From Rhodanobacteraceae bacterium (lineage in GTDB: Bacteria; Pseudomonadota; Gammaproteobacteria; Xanthomonadales; Rhodanobacteraceae), in NCBI GenBank assembly GCA_030167125.1, contig CP126531.1, forward strand, positions 2,458,578 through 2,522,577: a DNA stretch of 64,000 nucleotides. Direction: 5' to 3'. The position numbers and the translations under genes were made by a program. Shown one piece after another: positions 57,739 to 64,000 of the stretch; positions within the stretch are counted from its first letter, which is position 1, and each line of letters starts with the position of its first letter. The notes under the pieces are model-generated. The model did not search any database, was not told where the DNA came from, and saw only the letters and a list, made by a program, of their open reading frames with translations.

Positions 57739-58443
57739 TCATGCTTCCAGGGCGCCCCGGGGTGGGAGGGACCAGTCGATCGGCGCCTGCCCGTTGGATT
57801 CAAGATACTGATTGGTCTTGGAAAAGTGCCGGCAGCCCAGAAAACCGCGATGCGCCGACAACGGTGAGGGATGCGGAGCCCGCAGCACCAAATGCCGGCG
57901 GCTGTCGATCAACTTGCCCTTGGCCTGCGCGTAGCTGCCCCACAGCAGGAAGACCAGCCCGTCGCGCTCGCGGTTCAGTTCGTCGATCGCCCGGTCGGTG
58001 AAGCCTTCCCATCCCTTGCCCTGGTGCGAGCCCGCCAAGCCCGCCTGCACGGTCAGCACGGAGTTCAACAACAGCACGCCGCGCCGCGCCCATGGCGTCA
58101 GGCAACCATGGTCCGGCCGCGCGATGCCAAGGTCGCCCTCGACTTCGCTGAAGATGTTCTGCAGCGAGGGCGGCACCGGCACGCCCGGCCGCACGGAAAA
58201 GCACAATCCGTGCGCCTGGCCCGGACCGTGGTAAGGATCTTGGCCGAGGATCACCACCTTCACCGCGTCGAACGGCGTTGCGTCCATCGCGGCGAAAATC
58301 TGGGGGCCGGGTGGATAGATGCATTTGCCCGCGTGTTTCTCCGCGCGCAGGAATTCGCTCAACGCGTGCATGTCGGGACGATCGAAATAGTCGCCGAGAC
58401 GCGCTTTCCACGACGGTTCGAGTTTCAGGCGTGCGTCCGTCAT
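57739..58443 (-). CDS. ung: uracil-DNA glycosylase, family 1
   Basis: A 234-residue enzyme that removes uracil from DNA. The catalytic motif [17 protein letters not shown] near residue 63 contains the Asp water activator, and [11 protein letters not shown] near residue 188 has the catalytic His. The length and [12 protein letters not shown] start fit the family. ATG at 58443 overlaps the stop of the tandem-receiver gene. It is probably co-transcribed with that gene. Confidence 0.96.
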   Translation of the reverse strand: MTDARLKLEPSWKARLGDYFDRPDMHALSEFLRAEKHAGKCIYPPGPQIFAAMDATPFDAVKVVILGQDPYHGPGQAHGLCFSVRPGVPVPPSLQNIFSEVEGDLGIARPDHGCLTPWARRGVLLLNSVLTVQAGLAGSHQGKGWEGFTDRAIDELNRERDGLVFLLWGSYAQAKGKLIDSRRHLVLRAPHPSPLSAHRGFLGCRHFSKTNQYLESNGQAPIDWSLPPRGALEA

Positions 58444-59276
58444 ATGCGCTGCAGTGCGCGCCGCCTTTGCGACACCCGCAACTGGAACATCAGCTTCGTC
58501 ATCAGCAGGCGTTCGTCGACCGGTTTCTCGACCAGGTCGTTGGCGCCGGCCTTGAGCAGGGCCGCCTGGTTCTCGGGATTCTCGTCGCCGGTCATCACCA
58601 GCACCGGCAGGCGTCCCTTGCCGAGTTGCAGGTCGTAGCGGATCCATTCCAGCAGGTCGCCGCCGGACATCTCGCCCTTCAGGCTGACGTCGGTCAGCAC
58701 GACGTCGGCGCCGATCTCGCCGCGGTCCTGCGCTGTGCCCAGGAATTCCACCGCTTCCTCGGCGCTGCCCGCGAGGTGCACGGTCAAGCCGTAGCGTTGC
58801 AACATCCGGCTGGTGGCGAGCGCCACCACGCGGCTGTCTTCGACATACAACACGGTGCCTTCGGCCTGCTCGCTGGGCTGCACATAACCGCGGATGAAAT
58901 CGGTCAGCGCGGCGTAGCCCGCGGCCTTGTCGAAATAGTCGGTGATCTCGTCGCCGATCGCGCGGTTCTGCAGGCGCTCCTGCACGTCGCCGGAAACCGC
59001 GACGATCGGGATGTAGGCCTGCGGCGCGTGTTCGCGCACGTATTTCGCCAGCTCCGCGCCGTCCATGTCGGGCAGGCGCAACGCGGTGGTCACGAGATCG
59101 ACCACGCCCGTGTGCAGCGCCTGTTGGGCTTCGGCGCCGGTTTCACAGGTAATGATCGTGGCGCCGGGCAGGCCCTTTTCCAGCACGCGCGAGATCAGCG
59201 TGCGCGCCACCTTCGAGCCGTCCACCACCATCACGCGCGGATTGTCACTGGCGATGTGGCGAAGGACGTCGTTCAT
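58440..59276 (-). CDS. tandem-receiver response regulator (two REC domains, no output domain)
   Basis: A 278-residue protein made of two receiver domains, about residues 10-130 and 140-265, with a short basic tail and no DNA-binding or enzymatic output. In the second domain [14 protein letters not shown] (phosphoacceptor Asp), VMTGDE and VEKPV are all present. In the first, the usual phosphoacceptor Asp before x-x-LP is Ala ([11 protein letters not shown]) and only one acidic residue is seen at the N-terminal strand, so it is probably not phosphorylated. It may act by protein binding in a phosphorelay. No sensor kinase is adjacent. Confidence 0.88.
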   Translation of the reverse strand: MNDVLRHIASDNPRVMVVDGSKVARTLISRVLEKGLPGATIITCETGAEAQQALHTGVVDLVTTALRLPDMDGAELAKYVREHAPQAYIPIVAVSGDVQERLQNRAIGDEITDYFDKAAGYAALTDFIRGYVQPSEQAEGTVLYVEDSRVVALATSRMLQRYGLTVHLAGSAEEAVEFLGTAQDRGEIGADVVLTDVSLKGEMSGGDLLEWIRYDLQLGKGRLPVLVMTGDENPENQAALLKAGANDLVEKPVDERLLMTKLMFQLRVSQRRRALQRI

Positions 59277-59340
59277 GGTTTACGTGTGGTGTTTCGTCGA
59301 CGCGCGCGGCACCGCGCCCCTGCAAACGATTGTCGTGGTT

Positions 59341-60294
59341 TCAGCGCCGCGGGTGCAGCAGGCGATGGCTGCTGGCGATCAGCGCGCCCAGCCAACCCAG
59401 CACCAGCGCAATCGCCCACCCGATGCCGAGCGTAGCCCAGGACAAACCGCCGAAGTGCAACCGCCCGGTGTAACTGGCGACCAGTTCACGCACCGGCGCC
59501 GCCAGCACCGCTTCCAGCAGCAGCACCAGCAGCACCGCGACCAGCCCGGCCGCGAGACCATACCACGCGCCTTCGTAAAGATAAGGCCTGCGCACGAAGG
59601 CTGCGCTGGCGCCGATCAACTGCTGCACGACGATTTCGTTGGCGCGGCTGCGGATGTCCAGTCGCACGGTGTTGCCGATCACCAGCACCGCCGCCGCGGA
59701 CAGCAGCACCGCCAGCAGCAGCGTCACGCGCTGTCCGACCGCGATCAGCGCATCCAGCCGCGCGCGCCACTGGCCGTTGTCCTGCACCAGGTCGACGCCG
59801 GGCAACGCGCGTATCGCCGCGACCAGGGTTTCGACCTGTGCGCGATTGCTGCCTGCACGCGGCTCAACCAGCAGCAGATAAGGCAGCGGATTATCCGGCA
59901 GCGACTTGATCGCGTCGCCGAAACCCTGCAGCGCGGCCAACTCCGAGAGGCCTTGTTGCGGCGTGCGAAGCATCACCGTGCCGACGTCGGCGCGCGCGCG
60001 CAGCGCCGCCGCGAATTTCTGCGCGCCCCCGGCGCCGACATCCGTTTTCAGGAACACGTTGACCGATTGCGAATCGCCCAGCGCGGTGGCGAGGTGCTGC
60101 ACGTTCACCAGCAACAGATAGAACGCCAGCGGCAGCGCCAGCGCCAATCCCATCACCACGATGGTCAGCGCGCTGCCGAACGGCCGCCGCGCCAACTGGC
60201 GGACGCTGTCGCGCAGGCACCACGCATGCTGGTGCCGCCACGTCGCGAAGCGCGTGCGACGCACGGGATTGGCCATGGATCCCGGCGCGTTCAT
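59341..60294 (-). CDS. ftsX: cell-division ABC transporter permease FtsX
   Basis: A 317-residue protein with four membrane helices: one near residue 50, three after residue 180. The large periplasmic loop lies at about residues 75-175. FtsX with FtsE relays the divisome state to peptidoglycan hydrolases through EnvC-type partners. The ATG at 60294 overlaps the ftsE stop by four bases, as is usual for this pair. The N-terminal 40 residues are basic and cytoplasmic. Confidence 0.95.
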   Translation of the reverse strand: MNAPGSMANPVRRTRFATWRHQHAWCLRDSVRQLARRPFGSALTIVVMGLALALPLAFYLLLVNVQHLATALGDSQSVNVFLKTDVGAGGAQKFAAALRARADVGTVMLRTPQQGLSELAALQGFGDAIKSLPDNPLPYLLLVEPRAGSNRAQVETLVAAIRALPGVDLVQDNGQWRARLDALIAVGQRVTLLLAVLLSAAAVLVIGNTVRLDIRSRANEIVVQQLIGASAAFVRRPYLYEGAWYGLAAGLVAVLLVLLLEAVLAAPVRELVASYTGRLHFGGLSWATLGIGWAIALVLGWLGALIASSHRLLHPRR

Positions 60295-60968
60295 GCGACC
60301 TCGCTGCCCGGCACGTCGTCGATCAGGTGCCCGTGGTCGAGCACGATCACGCGCTGCTTCATGCGCTTCAGCAGCGCAAGGTCGTGGCTGGCGATCAGGA
60401 TGGTGCTGCCGGTCTGCCTGAGGCTCACGAACAACTGCATGATTTCTTCCGACAGTTGCGGGTCGAGATTGCCGGTGGGTTCGTCCGCGATGATCAATGC
60501 GGGCCGCGCGACGATCGCGCGGGCGATGCCGACGCGCTGCTGCTCGCCGGTGGAAAGGCCCGCCGGTGCATCCTTGCCGCGTCCTGCCAGGCCGACTTTT
60601 TCCAGTGCGCCGCGCACGCGCTTGCCGCGTTCCTCGTGCGGAATGCCCGCGATCACCAGCGGCAGCGCCACGTTGTCGGCGACGCTGCGATCCATCAACA
60701 GGCGATGGTCCTGGAACACCATGCCGATGTCGCGGCGCAATCCCGGAATGCCGCGCCGCCGGACGCGCGCCAGGTCGCGGCCATGCACTTCGATCGCGCC
60801 GCCGCTGGGGCGTTCGATCAGCGCGATCAATTTCAGCAGCGTGGTCTTGCCGGCGCCGGAGTGGCCGGTGACGAACAGCATCTCGCCCGCTTCCACCTTG
60901 AACGACACGTCGATCAGCGCCTCGCGGCCCTCGGGATAGCGTTTGCTGACGGACTCGAATCGGATCAC
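60291..60968 (-). CDS. ftsE: cell-division ABC transporter ATPase FtsE
   Basis: A 225-residue ATPase. Walker A is GHSGAGKTTLLKL near residue 39, the signature is LSTGEQQRVGIARAI near 141, and Walker B is LIIADEPTGNLD. The GTG at 60968 gives VIRFESVSKRYPEG, matching the FtsE N-terminus and usual length; upstream in-frame codons are poor. No strong ribosome site is seen. It pairs with FtsX at the septum. Confidence 0.94.
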   Translation of the reverse strand: MIRFESVSKRYPEGREALIDVSFKVEAGEMLFVTGHSGAGKTTLLKLIALIERPSGGAIEVHGRDLARVRRRGIPGLRRDIGMVFQDHRLLMDRSVADNVALPLVIAGIPHEERGKRVRGALEKVGLAGRGKDAPAGLSTGEQQRVGIARAIVARPALIIADEPTGNLDPQLSEEIMQLFVSLRQTGSTILIASHDLALLKRMKQRVIVLDHGHLIDDVPGSEVA

Positions 60969-60999
60969 GGGAAGATCAGGTGAAGAATTCGCAAAAGCA

Positions 61000-61118
61000 T
61001 AACCTCCTTCCGCAGGAAGGGGGTCGATGCAGCCTGCGCTACGCGGACTGCATCGGGGGATGCATCGGCTCGCTATTCGAAAAGCCATCCCCCTCAATCC
61101 CTTCCCGCGGAAGGGGGG
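61000..61118. repeat. dispersed repeat element, copy 2 (before ftsE, inverted)
   Basis: Gene-free DNA between the rhlB stop and ftsE start. It contains two small hairpins (CCTTCC/GGAAGG and CCCTTCC/GGAAGGG types), GAAGGGGGTCGATGC at 61016-61030 and AAAAGCCATCCCCCTC at 61080-61095. The last two are exact reverse complements of words in copy 1 near 56650-56707. Confidence 0.7.
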
Positions 61119-61128
61119 AAAAGCCGTG

Positions 61129-62463
61129 TCAGGCTTTGGCCGCTGGCGATGTCGCGTGAGCCGCGGGTTTGCGGCGGCGACGCCGGTGCTTCTTTGCCGG
61201 GGCGTTGCTCGCATTGTTCGGCGCCGCAACTTCTTCGACGGCTTCCACGTGTTCGTGATGCGCATGCGCCGCGTGCGCACGCGGCGGCGGCGACGCCAGC
61301 CACGCCGGCTCGATCGTCTGCACCGGAATGCGCATGCCGATGTAGCGCTCGATGTCGGGCAGGTTCATCGCGTACAGGTCGCAGGCAAAACTGATCGCGT
61401 CGCCTTCGGCGCCGAGCCGCGCGGTGCGGCCGATGCGGTGCACGTAGTCCTCGCCGTCCTGCGGCAGGTCGTAATTGAAGACGTGGGTGACGTCGGGGAT
61501 GTGCAGGCCGCGCGCAGCCACGTCGGTCGCGACAAGAATGTCCGCTTCGCCCTTCTTGAAACGCTCCAGCAACTTCTGGCGCTTGGCCTGCGGCACGTCG
61601 CCGGACAGCGCGCCGACCTTGAAGCCTTGCCGCTTCAAGCGTTCGGTGACGCGCTCCGCGGCCGCGCGGGTGTTGACGAAGACGATGCTGCGCTGCGGAT
61701 TGCAGTGTTCCAGCAGATTCAGCAGCAGCGGGATCTTTTCCTCCTTCGCGGGGAAATACACCTGCTGGCGCACGCGGTCGGCGGTGACGTTTTCCGTCTC
61801 GACCGCGAGTTTCTCCGGCTGGTTCATGTGCTCGTAGGCGAGTTCCAGCACGCGGTAGCTGAGCGTCGCCGAGAACAGCATGCCCTGGCGTTCCTCGCGC
61901 GCGGGCATCTTGCGCAACAGGTAACGCACGTCCTTGATGAAGCCGAGGTCGAACATCCGGTCGGCCTCGTCGATCACAGTGGCCTCGACCGCGCGGAAAC
62001 TGAAGACGTGCTGCTTGAAGTAGTCGATCAGGCGGCCCGGCGTCGCGATGATCACGTCGCAGCCGTCGCGCAGTTGCTGGCGCTGCTTGTCGTAATCGAC
62101 GCCGCCGTAGATCAGCGCGAAGCGCAGGCCGGTGTGGCGGCCGATCGCCTGCGCATCCTTGTCGATCTGGATCGCGAGTTCGCGCGTCGGCGCCAGGATC
62201 ACCGCGCGCGGATCGTTGTCCTTGCGCTCGGGGATCGCGAGTTTCGTCAGCAGGCGATTCATCACCGCGACCAGGAACGCGCAGGTCTTGCCGGTGCCGG
62301 TCTGGGCCTGGCCCGCGACGTCGCGACCCGCCAGCGCGACCGGCAGCGTCAAGGCCTGGATCGGCGTGCAGCGCGTGAAGCCGCATTCGGCGAGGCCGGC
62401 AGCGAGGTGCGGATGCAGGTCGAATTGTTCGAAGAAGGTGTCGGTGAGAACTTGGTCGGCCAC
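61129..62463 (-). CDS. rhlB: DEAD-box RNA helicase RhlB
   Basis: A 444-residue helicase. The Q motif region has [16 protein letters not shown] near residue 28, motif I AQTGTGKT near 53, DEAD-box [12 protein letters not shown] near 160, SAT as LFSATLSY, and [10 protein letters not shown] near 340. The tail from about residue 385 is rich in His, Ala and basic residues and probably binds RNA. RhlB helps RNase E and PNPase unwind RNA. The GTG at 62463 gives [11 protein letters not shown]. The gene is divergent from trxA, as in Xanthomonas. Confidence 0.93.
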   Translation of the reverse strand: MADQVLTDTFFEQFDLHPHLAAGLAECGFTRCTPIQALTLPVALAGRDVAGQAQTGTGKTCAFLVAVMNRLLTKLAIPERKDNDPRAVILAPTRELAIQIDKDAQAIGRHTGLRFALIYGGVDYDKQRQQLRDGCDVIIATPGRLIDYFKQHVFSFRAVEATVIDEADRMFDLGFIKDVRYLLRKMPAREERQGMLFSATLSYRVLELAYEHMNQPEKLAVETENVTADRVRQQVYFPAKEEKIPLLLNLLEHCNPQRSIVFVNTRAAAERVTERLKRQGFKVGALSGDVPQAKRQKLLERFKKGEADILVATDVAARGLHIPDVTHVFNYDLPQDGEDYVHRIGRTARLGAEGDAISFACDLYAMNLPDIERYIGMRIPVQTIEPAWLASPPPRAHAAHAHHEHVEAVEEVAAPNNASNAPAKKHRRRRRKPAAHATSPAAKA

Positions 62464-62728
62464 GGAGTTATGCCAGGAAGCGTCTTGCCAGAAAGCTGTG
62501 GAGTTGCGGGAACCGGCGATTCACCGACGTTTCGGTATCACGGAGACCGGCGCGCTTGAACCGCGCGACGGGTTGCGATGAAATGCCACGAACATGCGGG
62601 GCGGCAGCGGCCGGCGACAGGATTCGTGCGCCGGGTTCAAGTGCCTGTTTCCATTGTAGCAGGCTGCGCTTGCAATCCCGCGGTTCCTCCCCCACCTTGT
62701 CGTACACCATCCCGTTGCAGGTCCCGCC
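62464..62728. promoter_or_regulatory. divergent rhlB-trxA intergenic region
   Basis: These 265 bases contain no supported gene. Promoters for rhlB and trxA should both lie here; I cannot assign hexamers with confidence. Confidence 0.35.
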
Positions 62729-63055
62729 ATGAGCGAAAACGTCACCCACGTCAAAGACGCCGATTTCGAAACCGAAGTGCTGAAATCCGACACCCCGGTG
62801 CTGCTGGATTTCTGGGCGGAGTGGTGCGGGCCGTGCAAGTCGATCGCGCCGATGCTGGACGACATCGCCAAGGAATATTCGGGGCGCCTGAAAGTCGCCA
62901 AGATCAACATCGACGAAAACCAGAAGACGCCGATGACCTACGGCATCCGCGGCATTCCGACCCTGATGGTGTTCAAGGGCGGCAAGGTCGAGGCCACCCA
63001 GATCGGCGCCGTCGGCAAGGGACAGCTGACCCAGATGATCGACAGGCTGGTTTGA
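62729..63055 (+). CDS. trxA: thioredoxin
   Basis: A 108-residue thioredoxin with the redox-active site [13 protein letters not shown] at residues 29-41 and the cis-proline loop [13 protein letters not shown] near residue 74. It reduces disulfides in the cytoplasm. Length and motif order match E. coli TrxA. ATG at 62729 follows AGGTCCCGCC. It lies upstream of rho, an order often seen in gammaproteobacteria. Confidence 0.97.
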   Translation: MSENVTHVKDADFETEVLKSDTPVLLDFWAEWCGPCKSIAPMLDDIAKEYSGRLKVAKINIDENQKTPMTYGIRGIPTLMVFKGGKVEATQIGAVGKGQLTQMIDRLV

Positions 63056-63077
63056 AGTACAGCCAAGGCAAACCATT

Positions 63078-63166
63078 CACAAATAAACGCGAATGAACGC
63101 AAATACAGCAGTTGAGCAAGGCGCTACAGATCCCCTTCATTCGCGTTGATTGGCGTTCATTTGCGG
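63078..63166. repeat. imperfect palindrome with 10-base internal periodicity between trxA and rho
   Basis: The left arm at 63078-63104 pairs with the right arm at 63139-63166 at about 22 of 27 positions. Each arm is itself about two and a half copies of a 10-base unit of the form CRAATRAACG. It lies 23 bases after the trxA stop. It may be a dispersed repeat or a transcript-end structure; no T-run follows it directly. Confidence 0.6.
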
Positions 63167-63242
63167 ACTGCTTTTCTCTCCGCTGCAGATAGCTCGGGTG
63201 TCCATACCATCCGAGCCAAACTGAACCCCCGCATCGTCCCGC

Positions 63243-63272
63243 TTGTGTGCGGGCCTTGCGCAATGCTAGATT
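63243..63272 (+). promoter_or_regulatory. possible sigma-70 promoter of rho
   Basis: TTGTGT (63243-63248), 18-base spacer and TAGATT (63267-63272). The -10 matches four of six positions. A transcript from here would have a leader of about 75 bases. Confidence 0.4.
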
Positions 63273-63354
63273 GATGTCCGGCCGGTGGTGCTTTTGCCCG
63301 GCCCTCTTCCCTTCTGTTTCCTCCCGCGCCCTCGAGCGCCGATGGGGCTTACCC

Positions 63355-64000
63355 GTGTCCGATACCGAAAACTCCGTTCAGGGCGATGACGCCCGCGTGT
63401 CCACCCCTGCATCCGAATCCAATGCCTCCGCCGGCAACGAAAGCGGCGAAGGCCAATCCCAGCAACGCGGCAATCGCCCCGACCGCAACCGGCGCCGCCG
63501 CGGCCGCCATTCGCGCGGCGGCAACGGCCAGGGCGGCAATCCGAACGGCCTGCCCGCCGACGTGTCCGGCGACGACGCCGACGCCGGCGATCCCAAGCGC
63601 CTGATCAACCTCACCGAACTCAAGCGCAAGAACTCCGTGCAGCTCCTGGAGATGGCCGAGGAACTCGGCATCCAGGAAGGCGTCGCCCGTGCGCGCAAGC
63701 AGGACGTGATCTTCAACATCCTGCGCGCCCACGCCAAGTCCGGCGGCAGCATCTGGGCCGAAGGCGTGCTGGAAATCCTGCAGGATGGCTTCGGCTTCCT
63801 GCGCTCGGCCGACGAGTCCTACCTCGCCGGACCGGACGACATCTACGTGTCGCCTTCGCAGATCCGCCGCTTCAACCTGCGCACCGGCGACTACATCACC
63901 GGCCGCGTGCGTCATCCGAAGGAAGGCGAGCGCTACTTTGCGCTCTTGAAGGTCGACGACATCAACGGCGATCCGCCGGAAGCATCCAAGAACAAGCTGC
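63355..64000 (+). CDS. rho: transcription termination factor Rho (5' part)
   Basis: The first 215 codons are visible; the gene runs off the right edge. The start is GTG at 63355 ([10 protein letters not shown]). Residues about 1-80 are a low-complexity extension rich in Gly, Asn and Arg ([13 protein letters not shown]), absent from E. coli Rho but usual in some lineages. The Rho N-domain begins with [15 protein letters not shown] near residue 85. The RNA-binding cold-shock-like fold shows [19 protein letters not shown] near 141 and [14 protein letters not shown] near 165. The ATPase domain is beyond the window. Confidence 0.96.
   Translation, partial: MSDTENSVQGDDARVSTPASESNASAGNESGEGQSQQRGNRPDRNRRRRGRHSRGGNGQGGNPNGLPADVSGDDADAGDPKRLINLTELKRKNSVQLLEMAEELGIQEGVARARKQDVIFNILRAHAKSGGSIWAEGVLEILQDGFGFLRSADESYLAGPDDIYVSPSQIRRFNLRTGDYITGRVRHPKEGERYFALLKVDDINGDPPEASKNKL

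Noticed and set aside
63342..63344. ATG at 63342 as the rho start
   Set aside because: It is out of frame with the Rho reading frame that begins at the GTG at 63355.

Overview
The window is high-GC DNA of a gammaproteobacterium, most likely order Xanthomonadales (Rhodanobacteraceae or Xanthomonadaceae). Three things point there. A lipopolysaccharide (LPS) locus abuts metB and a cystathionine beta-synthase gene, and metB borders the LPS locus in Xanthomonas. A core block reads priA, rpoH, ung, tandem-receiver regulator, ftsX, ftsE, rhlB, trxA, rho. pilU and sppA are also present. The assignment is inference; there is no rRNA or other direct taxonomic marker.

Positions 1-45940 form a very large surface-glycan locus in four blocks. 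(a) 10498 down to 1, minus strand: a coiled-coil methyltransferase, a tandem GT4, a polyprenyl-phosphate-sugar synthase, a zinc-ribbon methyltransferase, a GT2, an UPF0104-type membrane protein and a large membrane protein cut by the left edge. (b) manC on plus at 10661-12073, then on minus 20180 down to 12090: an OpgB-like phosphoglycerol transferase, Wzm, Wzt, a GT4, gmd and rmd. ManC, Gmd and Rmd together would supply GDP-D-rhamnose. (c) 20497-32726 on plus: a HAD-UbiA fusion, a DprE1-like oxidase and a DprE2-like reductase, which resemble the mycobacterial polyprenyl-phosphoryl-arabinose pathway, followed by an epimerase, a FAD oxidoreductase, GtrA and three large GT-C-like membrane proteins. 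(d) 41176 down to 32798 on minus: metB, a second Wzm/Wzt pair, a WbdD-like methyltransferase-kinase-coiled-coil chain terminator and a GT8-like/GT4 fusion. Two further methyltransferases sit between metB and cbs.

Positions 44960-49473 hold a GT2, an array of short palindromes, a DUF465 protein, an OmpA-like coiled-coil protein, a DUF4398 lipoprotein and pilU. Positions 49638-64000 are mainly housekeeping: sppA, a MATE transporter, a DUF3667 protein, priA, rpoH, ung, a tandem-receiver protein, ftsX, ftsE, rhlB, trxA and the 5' part of rho.

The glycan genes can be read together as follows. A D-rhamnose-containing O-chain is built in the cytoplasm, capped by a terminator whose coiled coil may set chain length, and exported by ABC transporters whose ATPases carry C-terminal glycan-binding domains. 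A separate lipid-linked pentose made by the UbiA/DprE-like enzymes is probably flipped by GtrA and added in the periplasm by GT-C proteins. The most notable signals outside genes are a CIRCE-type inverted repeat in the rpoH leader, inverted DnaA boxes before priA, and a run of hairpins with GGA loops at 46002-46214.
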